Shown: positions 22,677 to 35,140 of the stretch, one piece after another
How the letters are laid out: every line of letters starts with the position of its first letter
Position numbering within the stretch: position 1 is the first letter of the stretch
Assembly (NCBI GenBank): GCA_949130485.1
Contig: OX422193.1
Coordinates: forward strand, 5,624,871-5,688,870
Direction of reading: 5' to 3'
DNA: 64,000 bases
DNA from: Agelas oroides
Taxonomy: Eukaryota; Porifera; Demospongiae; Agelasida; Agelasidae
Program-made: the position numbers and the translations under genes
The notes under the pieces: generated by a model
Told to the model about the DNA's origin: nothing
Databases searched by the model: none
Seen by the model: only the letters and a program-made list of their open reading frames with translations

Positions 22677-25600
22677 GTATGATGCAAAGTTGACTACCCC
22701 TGTTCGTGATGTCACCAAGCCAGACTCCAAGTCTGTGTTTCATGTTCTACATAATGGCCCCCCTCCAAGTGCACTGGCTACAAAGCAGTTTGGAGTGCCA
22801 CTAGAAGTGTGAGTATAGCTTGGTGAATGCTTGTATTGAGCTTGAGCAAGGTGCCACATGTGCACCCTTGCACATTTGTTGCAGCAATGAGCTTGTAGTA
22901 CTGTGGCTACATATGTGCTTGGATTTATAGTGAAATCAATTTGTTTCCGATGGAAATCAAATGTTGTTCCATCTCATATCTCTGTCTCATCATCATGTTC
23001 GAAGCACTGTATTACTAAACTTCTGGGTGCCACTCATATGCGTTTCATATATATAATTCACTGCAAAAACAAATTGGTTGTTTTAACCACAGAGTGGTGG
23101 TTACCCTATAGTTGCAGACAAGCTGAGAGACAGTGGTTATGTGCTGTATAATTTGCTAATTACACAAGACAATCAGAGAGGAAGCTTCCCTAATCATATT
23201 ACAACCAGGATCTTGCAGTTAATAACCACTGAACATCTGTGATGGAGTCACACCTGCTTGTATCAAAGAACATACAATAACAACCATGCATGACCTTGCG
23301 GATATAGTAATCACTGAACATCTGTGGGGGAGACACCAGCTTTTATCAAAAGCATCATATTTTTAAAATGTAGTTGTATATAGTGACTCCCTCACAGATG
23401 TTCTGAGGGTTGTCAGTTGTAAGGTATGATTGGTGTTCATGCAGGTTGCTTATGCAATTAGCCTCTAATACCAAAACAAAACCACTGTCTTCTCAGCATG
23501 TCTGCAACCATGGTAACCATGCACTGAGTGGTTAAAACAACCATTCTTTTCTTTGCAGTGTAGATGCATGAATAATTAAAGAATCTACACAGTACGTATG
23601 AGCCCCATATCTAAATTCAGCAAGACAGCACTTCAAAGGCAGTAATGGAAATAATATTCGATTTCTATTCAGGACAGCCACATTTATTTGTTTCAGTCCC
23701 CAATACGTATCTACATGTAGCCTTAAGGAGCTCAATGGAGGTGATGCAATACCTCTGGTACTGAAGACATGTGCAGAGTTCCTGGAACAACAAGGTATAT
23801 TGATTTGTATTAGCATTGGTGCACATGAATATATTACACTATGGCAAGCCTGATGGCCTCTGGGTGGGAGAGACCCCACATGCAGCTAGCATAGCCTTAT
23901 TTTCAAGCCCCACTCAGCTACTTGAAGTACAGAGAAGTGAGAGCTTCACACATGAGCATAACGTAATCAGTAAGTTAACGGCCAGAATTTTAGAATGAAA
24001 AGTAGGGTATGTTGGTCTGTATTAGCATCGGTGTACATGTATAATAAAGGAATTTAGATGTTACGAGACGAAAATAGAGGAAAGCAAATCATGTTTCAGT
24101 GGCAGAGCACTGGCGGCTCAAGCCAGAGGTGTCCTGGGTTCGACTCCCAGCGACTCCCAGCGACTGCCAGCCTTTTCACTTTCCTCTATTTTCATCTCAT
24201 ACCATCTAAATTCCTTTATTTCCAGCGTGAGGCAAGATGCTCTGAGCAAGTGTACATGAAACTATGGCAAGCCTGATGGCCTCTGGGTGGTAGAGACCCC
24301 ACATGCAGCTAGCATAGCCTTATTTTCAAGCCCCACTCAGCTACTTGCAGTACAGAGAAGTAGGATTGAGAGCCTTCACACATCAGCATAACAAAATCAG
24401 TAAGGTAAAGCAAAAGCGAAAAGATTTCACATGCTGTTCAACCAACTGCACATCTAAAATATGGTGTGTATGAAAGTCACGTCAGACTAGCTAGAGTGTG
24501 TGGTATATTACCTAGTACCTTTGTACTTGCTGCTCTGAGTCTCATTTAGTTCAGCCCACACACTATTACGTCCTTGCTACAACTTGGCTACCCTTATGTC
24601 AGAATACCAGTATCTTTCCACTTTTCTGTAGTGCTAGCAATGCAAAGCTGGGCAGGGGCCTGGGACCAAGCCTACAACTATGTATAACCTGTAACAGCAG
24701 TTGCTGTAATTTTCTTTTCCTAATGGCAATTTGGTACTTTCAGTATGAACCTTTTGACCTTTCAGGATTGGATGTGGAAGGTATCTTCAGAAAATCACCC
24801 AGTAAAGTACTGGAGCGTGAGATCAAGGGTCGGTTTGATGCAGGTGAGACTGCACGACATTTGTCTGTGCAAGAGTATGACACATAAAGCCCCAACAAAG
24901 TGAGAGGAGTGTTTTTTATGCCTCTTTGTGTTCTACAGCCATCTACAGCAGCTGCCATGTGCACAGCATTTCATGCCTAGACCCACCCACCTCCTCCTCT
25001 ACCTCTCTTTCTGCTAGTGCAGAACCCTTTTTATGAGCACATTTTACAAAGTGATGTCACCATGATGAAACCTGCTGACTTCAGTAGAAGGGTTTTAACT
25101 TAAGATATTTTTAAATTTCCCCCCTTAGCTATTAACATTCACATCAATACACATGCACTTGCATACATACAACAGGTGAAAAAGTTGTCTTTGCAGGGTA
25201 CCAAAATCCACACCACCTAGCAGCAGTGGTAATGAAACTATTTCTAAGAGAGCTCCCAGAACCTCTGATGACATACAATGCCTACCAACACATCATAGAA
25301 CTTCGAGGTAAGGAAGGGCTAGTTTTTTAAATTTCCTTTTGCATCGGATTGTAAATTTTAATAACACTATATGTGACCATCCCGTGTAAAACTCTTCTGC
25401 AGTATATTTTTGATCACATTGCCACATTCAAAGTGCTTCGTGGACGCATGAATATCTGCATGTGCATAGTGCATATGAGCCCAGTCCTTAATTAATAGGT
25501 GAGCAATACAGCACTTAGAACATGGCAATACAACAAAATAATCTTTGATATCTACACAAGACTACCGCACCCAATAGTCATACAATTAGGTAATTAGAGT

Positions 25601-28600
25601 GACTGTGGTATTCTCCCTATACCTAGCCTCGTTCCCAGGCCTGAAGAAGAGGAGAAAGGGCCTGGTTTCAGCCGTTTGCGCATCCGCTTAATCACAGTGG
25701 AATTCCACTAAAATGGTAACTTACACTCTCCGTAGATTTATCAGCAGCATAAGGCATGCAAAGAAACTCAATCGATTGTAGTCATCCAGCGACCAATTTG
25801 GAGCTATAAATGGAAAGCACGAGCCACGAGCTTTTGTAGTGTCAAGTGACGAGAAGAAGAGACTATCTACTGATAAAATCATTGTAAGAGGTAACTTGAG
25901 CTTCCATTGTACTTCCGTCTGCCGTTTCTGCTGGAGGTCTTCATTGATAAACAGTGCAAGGCTGTTGACCAAGGCGCTGTGATAGAAGCTATTCAGACCA
26001 GCTAGCTACTAAGCCAGGCTGGTTTGATACGCAGACATGGTAAATACGACATCATGCAGCCGACCTTGTGACTTTGAAGGCATCATTAGCACCCTCCCAC
26101 TGTTGGACATGTGAGTGCATGCACAAATGGCTGAAACCAGCCCTTTCTCCTCCTCTTCGGGCCTGGGAACAAGGATATCTTCCTACCCAACCAATATTAA
26201 TGCAGACTGGTAGAGGTTTGACCAGCGGGAGAAAACATGATCGTACAAAGTAATTCAATTCTACAAAATGATGTACTTACCATTACAGGTACACATATGC
26301 TATAGCTAAAGTTACCATTCCACAGGTAAAGATCAAGGTTTCAGAGTACAAAAGTGCAAAGAAGTTGTGGACAGTCTACCCCAAACAAACTATGATGTTC
26401 TCAAATTTGTGTTAACACTTGTTCGGAAGGTATGTCATGTACAACATACAGCAGGAAGTCACTTACCTGATATACATTGGGACTGGAGGGGTTCAGATAA
26501 CTGAAGTGATGTACTTGGGCTCTAGGATTAACCATACATTACACATACGTGAGCTGAGCAACATTACAGTTGTTGTTAGGCTGTCACCTGTGTGCAGCGC
26601 ATCACCCAGCTACTAGGTATAAAACCACTGGACACTGTATTATCAAGTACTAGGCTGCGCACAACCGTTGAGTTGTTGCTATGTGTCCTATGCATGTTGC
26701 ATCCAGCGACTGACATTGTCAGTTGGTTTTACCTTGGTTGCAAAACCTACCTTGCCTGTTGAAGCTATCCTATATCTCCAGCTGCCATACATCAGGTCGC
26801 GTGAGCCCTGAAACACTTCATATTGACTATTTAAACAGCTAAAGTTGACTCTAGCCCAAAAAAAGGGGAGCGTGGTTTTGCTGCGTTTGGTTAACCGACA
26901 TGTTTGGATGACTGAAGTTCAGATAAATGACTTCATATTGTGGTTGCATGCACAGACAAGTAGTCTTATGGAGTTTATGCTCACAATCTCAGTGACCTTG
27001 ATGTTTGTTCAACAAACCCATGACTTGTGGTTGCTAAAACAACACAAAACAAAACACCATAAACCAAGTAACCAGTGACCTATCACTCTCATTCCAATTG
27101 CCTACTAGGTGAATGTACAGTGACCTATCATATTCATGAGCACATCTGCAAACATTTATGGATAGGCACTGTTGCACCCCTCATGAATTCAGTCAGCAAC
27201 ATTGACACAGTCTGACTGTCTTCACTCTCATTCCAATTGCCTACTAGGTGAATGTACAACGTTGTGGGGGCAACCATGAGCAGGCATGCAGTGAGCTGCA
27301 GCATTGAACCATAGATAGAACTGTTGGTCACTCCACTGTCAGTGTTGTTTGAGTAGCCTCACACAACCAAGGACAGTTGGAGCACATTCTATTAGCAACC
27401 ATGCAGTGTATAGACTGTGTGCCTGCGTGGGCATGGTCCGTATATTATACTCGAAAGTATGCGATTTTCCGCATACTCACCGCCATTTTGTAGGGCAGTA
27501 GAATAGCAGTAATGTACACGTGGACCCCTTGTTGGCTCCCTACCAGCAATACTGACGGCTGGATCGCTTAGTGGCTCACATATGTTACAAGGCTAATAGC
27601 GATGTATGTCATACTGCAGCGATTTTAGATGCGCCTCATGGTAACGTTCAGCAGCCAGCTCACAACCTCGCTGCTGTATAAACTTGCCGTTCACAGCCAT
27701 TTTTTGTCCTACATTACGTCATCCGAATACTGACGCCAGAGTCCGTGACGTCACTGCAACTTGTAACCACGCCCATTTAGGCACACGGTCTATATACACA
27801 GCTGTTTAATAGCCCTCGTATATACATACAGAAGATACTTCCACTCCAGCTGCCTGTCCCGGATGTCGCACACAATCACTGTCCCTGGCTACACAGTAGA
27901 TACACATGCTCCGCCTGCCCTTCCTGGCTGTCATTCATAATTCAAGCTCACCTGCTCACTGGCTGCATTAAAGTTGTATAAAATACATGTTGTTCACACA
28001 TGGCCCACAGCTATCTTGTTAAATTACAGCGTCAAAAACATGTAGAACGACATACGCAACGTACACCAGATATATGTATTTATATATATTTATGAAAAAT
28101 CACAATTCAACTCACTAGTGTGGGGCTTGCTCACACTTGCCCTACTAATACTCAGAACAGTTAAGGCAGGCAGCCTATCTACATATAAATTATACACCCA
28201 TCAACATTGACAAATTTAATTTCTCATGAACCCATGGCAGTATATGAACATGGGGTTTGTAACAATGACAACAATGATGCTTCCCAATCATGTAAATGAA
28301 AACAATTTGTTGTCAAGGCAACTAATTAACAGCAGCAGCATGCTCATGTAAACAAGCCATTGTAGCAATAAATACAGTGAACTGAAGGTGTAGTGTGAGA
28401 GCTAAGCCACTGTAGCCCCTGTTACTATAGGTCATGGTCTAACAAACCAGGTGGCATGAAACAGCAATCCTTTTTACGGCTGTTATATAATGGAAAATAT
28501 GTGAAAATTGGGGCTTACTCAGGTGGTCCTCAACTTTCAAACAAGGCTTTCTCTAGCCTCGTTCCCAGGCTCTCCCCTCGCCCCGACGAAAAATAAAAAC

Positions 28601-29387
28601 GGAGGGTTCGTCGGGGCGAAGGGAGAGCCTGGGAACGAGGCTAGGCTTTCTCAGCACAGCATTAACAGCACAAATGCCACCTGGTTATAACAACTTTAAC
28701 TCCTGTACACAGAAAAGCCATCAGATCTTGTTTCCAAGGCTGGCGAGTGTTCTGCATAAACTGCCAAAGACAATCGGTCATCGTTGCTCAAAACAACTTC
28801 AGCTTTACTTCTTTCTTCTGCTCTCAGAAACACCCAGCTCTCGGTCTAGTGATATCCCTTCTGATAATCAGCGCTAAAACAAAGCTATACAGAAAATACT
28901 AACGGTCAAAATAACAATGAAAAGCTAAGAAGCCTACAGCCATTCAATTTCTAAGGCCACATTAACCATTCTGAGTAAGAGTTATTCCATCAAATCAGTG
29001 CTAGATGCTGTAATCTGCTAGCAATTTAAACCAATTTTTGGCTTTAATGTTGTGGTACTCCCTCATACTTCCATCCATGATCTCTTGTATGTTAGCGTAG
29101 GTGCTGCAGGCACAATGATTATACCTTGGAACCATGTGTATTTTTGTTTTTCATTCCACAAGTTTCTCTTTTTCATGATGCTCCATCACTAACACTGTCA
29201 CTGTGCCTTGCTCCAGGTTGCAGACCATCAGGAAGTGAACAAGATGACGCCACTGAACCTTGCTACTGTTTTTGGTCCCAACCTCATCTGGTCTACAAAC
29301 GAAGCTGCCAGTCTCACCTCGCTTGGTGAAATAATCACATTCACTGACATCCTTATAAGCAACTTTGACAAGATCTTCACCAAATAG
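22677..29387 (+). CDS. Second ARHGAP1-type RhoGAP cassette (duplicate of exons 9-14)
   Basis: Six exons have intact splice sites and the same phases as the first gene: 22677-22808, 23721-23794, 24766-24843, 25176-25307, 26326-26429, 29217-29387 (TAG). They encode a complete RhoGAP domain: GLDVEGIFRKS with the arginine finger and the canonical glutamate before [19 protein letters not shown], and [12 protein letters not shown]. No stop or frameshift interrupts it, and exon 12 gains one in-frame codon. No Sec14 exons or start codon are visible upstream. It could be an alternative 3' cassette spliced to the Sec14 exons (exon 8 ends in phase 2 and exon 22677 starts in the matching phase), a separate gene with an unseen first exon, or a young pseudogene that is still open. 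Many substitutions are non-synonymous, including in the finger loop. Confidence 0.75.
23310..23405. repeat. Short foldback repeat
   Basis: gaacatctgtgggggagaca pairs with a tgactccctcacagatgttc block about 60 bases on. The inverted duplicate carries the same hairpin at about 38345-38435. Confidence 0.7.
24043..24220 (+). mobile_element. 178-bp TIR element with a tRNA-like core
   Basis: Inverted ends of about 40 bp (AATAAAGGAATTTAGATG, then gaaaatagaggaaag) enclose a tRNA-like segment. A D-arm/A-box-like block reads cagtggcagagcactgg, and a T-arm/B-box block reads gggttcgactccc, spaced as in a tRNA. The acceptor stem does not pair and the anticodon loop lacks T33, so this is not a functional tRNA. 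It may be a hybrid of a tRNA-derived SINE head and a TIR element. Confidence 0.6.
25624..26177. mobile_element. TAGCCTCG foldback element, about 554 bp
   Basis: The ends TAGCCTCGTTCCCAGGCC and GGCCTGGGAACAAGGATA are inverted, with a further match gaagaggagaaagggcctgg / tttctcctcctcttcgggcc. No clean target duplication remains. It lies in an intron of the second cassette and is absent from the first. Confidence 0.7.
27409..27794. mobile_element. TIR element with TATAGACYGTGTGCC ends
   Basis: The left TATAGACTGTGTGCCTGCGT and right (complement) TATAGACCGTGTGCCTAAAT ends are inverted, both continuing into TGGGC(A/G)TGGT. The interior contains gccatttt blocks in opposite orientation but no gene. 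Confidence 0.65.
28554..28643. mobile_element. TAGCCTCG foldback element, 90 bp, exact 9-bp TSD
   Basis: A near-perfect hairpin from TAGCCTCGTTCCCAGGCTC to its complement, with cgccccgacgaa stems. The 9-mer ggctttctc is present at 28545-28553 and 28644-28652. It lies in an intron of the second RhoGAP cassette. Confidence 0.9.
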
Positions 29388-30653
29388 AATCTGTCTTCTG
29401 TGAACGTTATCATTGGTACATTTCCTGCTGTCACAAATATGTACATGTGATTTGGTCTTGCACTGTCAACTATACAGACAATTTCTGCAGTTTCAACTCA
29501 CTGGGTAACCCAGGCTCTCACTAGCTACACTCACCGTCTCCTAATTTTGTGACGTGCAATAATTATGGCATGCTGGTTACCAAAGCTGAGCAAGGGTCCC
29601 GCTCTCACTGTATTACCATCATAGTGCACCATCCATTTCCAGTGTGTTTGCGTGCAGACTTGCAATGAGGAGCTAACTCACAGAGTTCATAGCTTCTAGC
29701 AGTCAATTCATAGTATATAATAAAACACAAAGGTCATAGCAAGATTGTTTATATTATGCTAGCTTATTTTAAGGATAATGGGAACAGTTGAGAATATATG
29801 GTGAGAAAACTGGAAGCAAACCATGAACATTTTGGGGTGTATAGTTTGGGTAGACAATTTACCATCATGTGTCTTCCTGTGATGTGTCACCACAAATGCC
29901 ACGCAGTGTGTGTGTGGTAGAGAGTCCACAAAAGTGACATTGCTGAGCTAAGGCCTACAAACTAATTTCTGCTCTGTCAGCCATCCCTGCTGTAGCTATC
30001 AGATTGCTAACAACCACAAACTTTACCAATAAGTCGTATAATAACTCCTCAACTAAGGTTATCCATGTGCTGAACGAGATTCTATAACAATGCTGTTACT
30101 TTGATCAACAATAACATGTGAACAAGAGAACTCATCATTTCTATCTGCATGCATGGTGTTATGTGAGGTGAAACAAATAATTATCTAAGTGCAGTTTATA
30201 TTAGGTACTTTGCAAGAACCACGTCAACCTAGAGTTAGGCATAAAGGTGACCACTTCTGTGGATCCATGTCATTACCACACATAAGTTATCCTCATAAGT
30301 ATACTGGTAAATGTCTTTGTTCACATAAAGTATGTATAACCTGCAAATAGCAACCGCAAGACCTCATTTCATGAGCTCAACCTTTCACAGTAGCCCCCTT
30401 AGAATCGTTTCAGGCATTTTATCATGGTCATAAGCCATTCCCAGGCCCTGCCCAGCTTTCCGTCACTTCAATTTGCACATGGGGAGAGCCCGGGGACAAG
30501 GCTACCTAAAAACTATCTCTTGCTTTCTTATGACAGAGACCACACCCATCTTGAATGTATGGTTAGCATTCGTCGCTACAACTTTGATGACACATCACAG
30601 TGCATAAAATAATTATGGGGGTATTGCATGCATGTCTTAGAGCTAGCTACTGA
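29388..30653. other. Intergenic, no gene seen
   Basis: The first 300 bases resemble the 3' flank of the first ARHGAP cassette. A degenerate TAGCCTCG-type copy (agccattcccaggccctgcc to gagcccggggacaaggcta) lies at about 30433-30504. The last exon of the VWA gene (minus strand) must lie at or left of this region, but I could not identify it. Confidence 0.5.
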
Positions 30654-30855
30654 CATGTCTGGAAGTTCCAACCTTTTGCATGGCTACAATCTGTGATCAA
30701 CTCAAACTAAATTATCCTGCATGATACTTTGCACAAAGATATGCTGTGTAAAATCATGTCTGGAAGTTCCAACCTTTTGGCTACAATCTGTGATCAACTC
30801 AAACTAAATTATCCTGCATGATACATGTGACAAAGATATGCTGTGTAAAATCATA
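30654..30855. repeat. 101-bp tandem duplication
   Basis: A block beginning catgtctggaagttccaacc is present twice, the second copy starting at about 30755, with minor differences. Confidence 0.85.
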
Positions 30856-31023
30856 CACTCAATCAGAGTAGCCTGCCTGAAATGTTTTCATACTACTACA
30901 ATAAGCTAATAGTGATGCCTGCATGATAGTACAGGTTGAGTTTCTTAAAAGGCTGAAATGAAAAGAAAAACATAGTTCATTCAGTTGTCAAAATAGAATG
31001 TGTGTTAACAATGTACTTCTTAC

Positions 31024-33883
31024 CAATCTCACAGTGAGTTCCTGCATAACCAGGTGAACATCCACACCTTCTGAAGACCCTGGCACCCCAAGGTATGGAG
31101 AAACAGGTTCCTCCATTTTGACATCCTCCACACTCATCAGATGCAGGGGGTGGAGCAGTCTGGCATATAACAACAAGCAATAGTGGTCATCACACTTATG
31201 CACATCAGATTCTGCTATAGTACATACAAAGGCTATAACTGCACCTACTAAACTCAAACCATAACCAAGCCACATAGCTAACTACAGACATGTACCAATG
31301 TGTTGATGGTCACAGACTGGGTGGCCCTGAGGGTATCACATCCAGATGTTGCACTGAGAGTGATCTGATGGTTTCCTGCTGCTACACGAGGAGTAGGAGT
31401 CACCTGCACAGAAACAGTAATACTTTGGTTTGCATTGATGACAGCACGTGCTGGGGAGACATTGGTATCAAAACCAGAGGTGGATGTCTGAAGGGAGAAA
31501 TTGAACGAAGTACTGCCTTCTGTTTCCACAGCCTGAAGTTGGTAGGTGAGGGTGTGCGTGCTGCCAGTGCTGATGGAAACAACACCAGATGTTGAGGTCA
31601 GTGAGAACCTCGAAGGCCTAAATGTCACAGGAGCATCTATTGCCGGGCGAATATAAGAGAAAGAAACGCCATATACATCTGTTCCTCGAAGTTGAAGAAA
31701 GTCTGTTGAGGCCGGAAAAGTTGCTTCACCCCTGAAGAGTCCATTACATGCAGTAACTGAGATTTCTTGGAGGACATTTTTGTCTGCATCCAGGAAGTCA
31801 AGATAGAGAGGGTGAGATGTTGAAATGTTGGCCATTTGTCCATCTAGAACCCTCACCACAACTGTTCCAATGGAACCTGACAATAGGACAAGAGAGTGCA
31901 GTTACCTTGATGTAAATGTAAACAAATATTAGCCTTGTTCTCAGGCCTCCACCCAGAGTTTTGTCACTTACAGTACTGTAAGTGACAAAAGGCTGAATGA
32001 GGGCCTTAGAATAAGGCTATACCAATTGCTCAATGCTCACATGCATAGGGTACTATGGATGCCAGATAGTACTTGGTGTTTCCAGCAGCATCTCTTCCTT
32101 CTTTAAGAAATGATACTATGAACTTCACATCGGTAGGCAATGCACTGGATACAGAAAGAGTGCCTGGACTACTCACGCAGGCAGTCCATGCTCCAGGCTG
32201 GGGGTCTATCTGTGAAAAGTACTTCAGTTTTTCTGCATTTCTTTTAGTCAAATGATATAAATGATCATCAGGTTTACGTACAGTTATACGAGTGCTGGTT
32301 GTATTGAAGAGCAGATCCAGGCTTGTAGTAAATGCAGAAGCTCTGAATGTGTGGCATCTTTGCTCAGGAGAAGGAGAAATAGATCGCTTTCCTCTACCTC
32401 TGTTAAGGTTAGGCCCACTGTTTGCTCTTCTTTGTAGTTCTGTAAGTCGATGTATAAACATTGTAAGTGCTTCAAAGTCGAGTGTGTTTTCTACCACCAC
32501 TCCTCCTGTCTCATTTGCTACTTGCTTGTATGTAGCTGCAGTAGTTGGGCTAAGACAACCACTGGAACTCAAAAAGAAGTGGACAGAAATTCCTTTTGCT
32601 TGAGCTTCAGCAATGGCCTGGTCCATACACTCTCTCCTGTCCTTTGAGCCAGCATCAGTCAGTACAATAATGTGTGAGCCATGTCCAAGAGCAAATATTG
32701 GAATGCTAGGGTGGATGCGAATGTGAAGGCACTTAAGAATACCAGCCATTCCATATTCACGACAGTCACCTCCACCATGTGCACGCAGGCGATTAATTGC
32801 TGCAACCAAGCTGTTCAGATCTGTTGGGTCACGGCTGTTGTAAGCAGCAGCATTCCTTCCATCTGTGGCAAGCAAGATTAGATGACATAACCACTGATTT
32901 AGCTATGGCTACAACCACATAATACACTTACCTCTTTCAAGGTCACACTGTCTACTGGCAGGCCTCCCACGATCGTAGTCATTAAACTCAGCAAGAACAT
33001 AATAAAATGGTTCCTGTTTTTCACTTCGAACAAACGATCTTATGATTCTTCGTACATTTCGGATCTCATCCCCCATGCTACCAGTGGTATCTACTGCAAA
33101 TGCAAGGGATCCAGTGGGAACAGGTTGATTGGTTTCAGTAAAGCCAAAAATATCTCCAAAGTCGCTGCAACTCAGGCCACGGAAGAAATCTTCTAGACCA
33201 CTTGTGCTCCGTTTACCAATCCTACTGTTCCGATCTCGAATGCAAAGTAACTTTGCAAACACTGTTCGAAGTTCATGCACTCTTGTTGTGTTACGAAGTC
33301 CATTGAACTGTACGATAAGGCTCTGTACATCTGTTGGCTGCACTCTTTCACTGCTTGGGCCATAACAGGCTTTGAAGTGCTCTCGGCTGACATCAGACAT
33401 GGCAGAGACAAAATGATCATAGACTGCATCTGAGGGTGCCTCACCACGAGCAAGTGTCAAGTTCTGATATAGTGAGCGAAGGGTGCGATGCTGACTAATA
33501 GCAGTTGGTGATCGGCGGTCTAGCCGAGATGTAACTACTTCAGCACTCAATGGACGAAATGCAAGTACGGCAACAAATGCACCAGGAGTAGGTGAGGTGC
33601 GTGGTGTTGGACCACTACTGCTTGTAGGGTTACTAGCTACAGGTAAGGAAGAGGTTCCTCCTGTGGGTGGTGTGACTGTAGGTGAGAAAATAGAGTTTGC
33701 TATCTCAGTGACATCATCAAAAACTCTGCTGAAAGCATCATCCAACTGAGTTGCTAGCTCTCTCAGCTGACTGCTGCAGGTGGTGGAAGAGGTAGTAGCC
33801 GGTACAGAGAGTGCCCAGCTTGAGTAGGAGAGGCAGCCCACTGTGAGAGCTAGTGCAATAAAAATCCTTGTAAAGTGCACCAT
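31024..33883 (-). CDS. Secreted VWA-domain protein with EGF module (hemicentin-type VWA), 3' end missing
   Basis: Exons on the minus strand with matching phases: 32932-33883 (start), 32041-32862, 31296-31876, 31024-31159. I chose the ATG at 33883 because it has A at -3 and G at +4 and is followed by a clear signal peptide (FTRIFIALALTVGCLSYSSWA). After a Ser/Thr/Pro linker and an unassigned helical segment, a VWA domain begins at FAVDTTGSMGDEIRNVRRII, a MIDAS variant DxTGS as in hemicentins and VWA7. It continues through RLRAHGGGDCREYG, HIIVLTDAGSKDRRE and SSSGCLS. A beta-rich, Ser/Thr-rich region follows. The last recognised exon holds a six-cysteine EGF (CGGCQNGGTC, then CGCSPGYAGTHCE). It ends in phase 1, so at least one more exon is unseen. 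It is likely extracellular, binding metal through the VWA domain. The ligand is unknown. Confidence 0.85.
31934..32020. mobile_element. TAGCCTTG foldback element in VWA intron
   Basis: tagccttgttctcaggcc and ggccttagaataaggcta are inverted ends. The core ttttgtcacttacagtactgtaagtgacaaaa is a strong palindrome. No target duplication was found. Confidence 0.7.
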
Positions 33884-34466
33884 AGTTGCTATTGAGTGAA
33901 TCAGATATAATATCACTAAGTTTACCAACTCAACATAGCTACCTCTTCTTTTATAGCAACAAAATCACACTAATGAATACACAAGGTCATCCACTTGTAT
34001 TGATCAAGTGTACTTTGCCCCAATCTTTACAGTAAACTGAAAGTTTACAGTGAATAATATTTGATGTTGTTCAAGTCAGCATCATTTGAAACAGGTTGCT
34101 TGAACTTCAGTTATAATTAGTTTTTGAGTGAGCTGTGAATATTGAGTGCTGAATAACGAGCTCAAGTTACATGAACAACAGCAGTGATTATATGGTGTGA
34201 ATTTAGTTTGCCATATGAACTGCCTGACGTAGTGAAACACTTCTTGTACATCCATACATATCATACAACACATTACTTTAGCTTAGATCTGCGTAAAATT
34301 ACTTCTAGCATGTAAACTGCTGTTTGTTATTTACACATTACCTGGTGCAATAATGTAAAAACCATGCAGCTAGCTACATTTGACCGGATCTATTTCACTT
34401 GATACATATCCTCATAAAAATGGTGCATGGGAGGCAGCCTTAATAATAGGCAAGTGAATCACTGAT
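33884..34466. other. Upstream flank of the VWA gene
   Basis: The flank has no gene. A block at about 34185-34270 (gtgtgaatttagtttgccat, gaactgcctgacgtagtgaa) recurs in diverged form at about 35530-35600, 35870-35930, 36635-36690 and 48070-48130. It appears to be an old locally duplicated 3'-flank segment. Confidence 0.5.
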
Positions 34467-34530
34467 TGTGTGTGTGTGTGTGTGTGTGCATGCGTGTGTG
34501 CGTGCGTGTGTGCGTGCGTGTGTGTGTGTG
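34467..34530. repeat. (TG)n/(TGCG)n microsatellite
   Basis: TG dinucleotides are mixed with TGCG units over about 60 bases. Confidence 0.9.
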
Positions 34531-34575
34531 TGTTATGTATCCTACTTAAAAATCTAGCCTATAAATACTGCATAC

Positions 34576-35140
34576 CAAGAGCGCATAATGACGTCTTTTT
34601 ATTTGGGAGGCTCGAGGGAGGAGGAAGAGCGTGTAACTTCCTATTCTGGCCGTGGTGAAAGCAGAATCTTTCGCGCGTGTACTATAAATAGCACATCCGG
34701 TCGAGTTGTAGCTAGTGTGCAGGTGAAGCGTGAGTAAAAGTAGCTGCCAAACAATCGAGTTAGAGGCTTATCCGTTGGATAAGGACCGCGCGTTACCCAA
34801 GGAGATGCTCAAGAGTTTGACTGAAAGGCTACGCGGCCCTCTTCGACTGTCAGGCGTGGATAGCATCGTAACACAAAGTTCCTCGCGTCAGGAAGGGCCG
34901 ACGAACCGTTCCTGCGTAGGTAGAACTTGCCAGGTAGCCTAAGCTTCGAGCGTTCTCATCTTGTTGACTACGAGGGTAGCACTGCGTTGTGAGGTCGTAG
35001 ATCGTGGAACTGTGAACTTGTGCGAAGGCGTGTTCTATTTTTAGTACACGCGGGACCTGTTTCGAAATTTTGCCAGTTACACGCTCTTCCTCCTCCCTCG
35101 AGGGCCTCCCAAATAAAAATGACGTCATTATGCGCTCTTG
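34576..35140. mobile_element. hAT-like MITE, 565 bp, exact 8-bp TSD
   Basis: Inverted ends of about 60 bp begin CAAGAGCGCATAATGACGTC. The 8-mer ctgcatac is duplicated exactly at 34568-34575 and 35141-35148. An 8-bp target duplication with CA...TG ends is characteristic of hAT elements. The interior has no transposase, so it depends on a partner in trans. Confidence 0.88.

Noticed and set aside
24095-24175. Functional tRNA gene
   Set aside because: The A- and B-box-like motifs are good, but the acceptor stem does not pair and the anticodon loop lacks the invariant T33.
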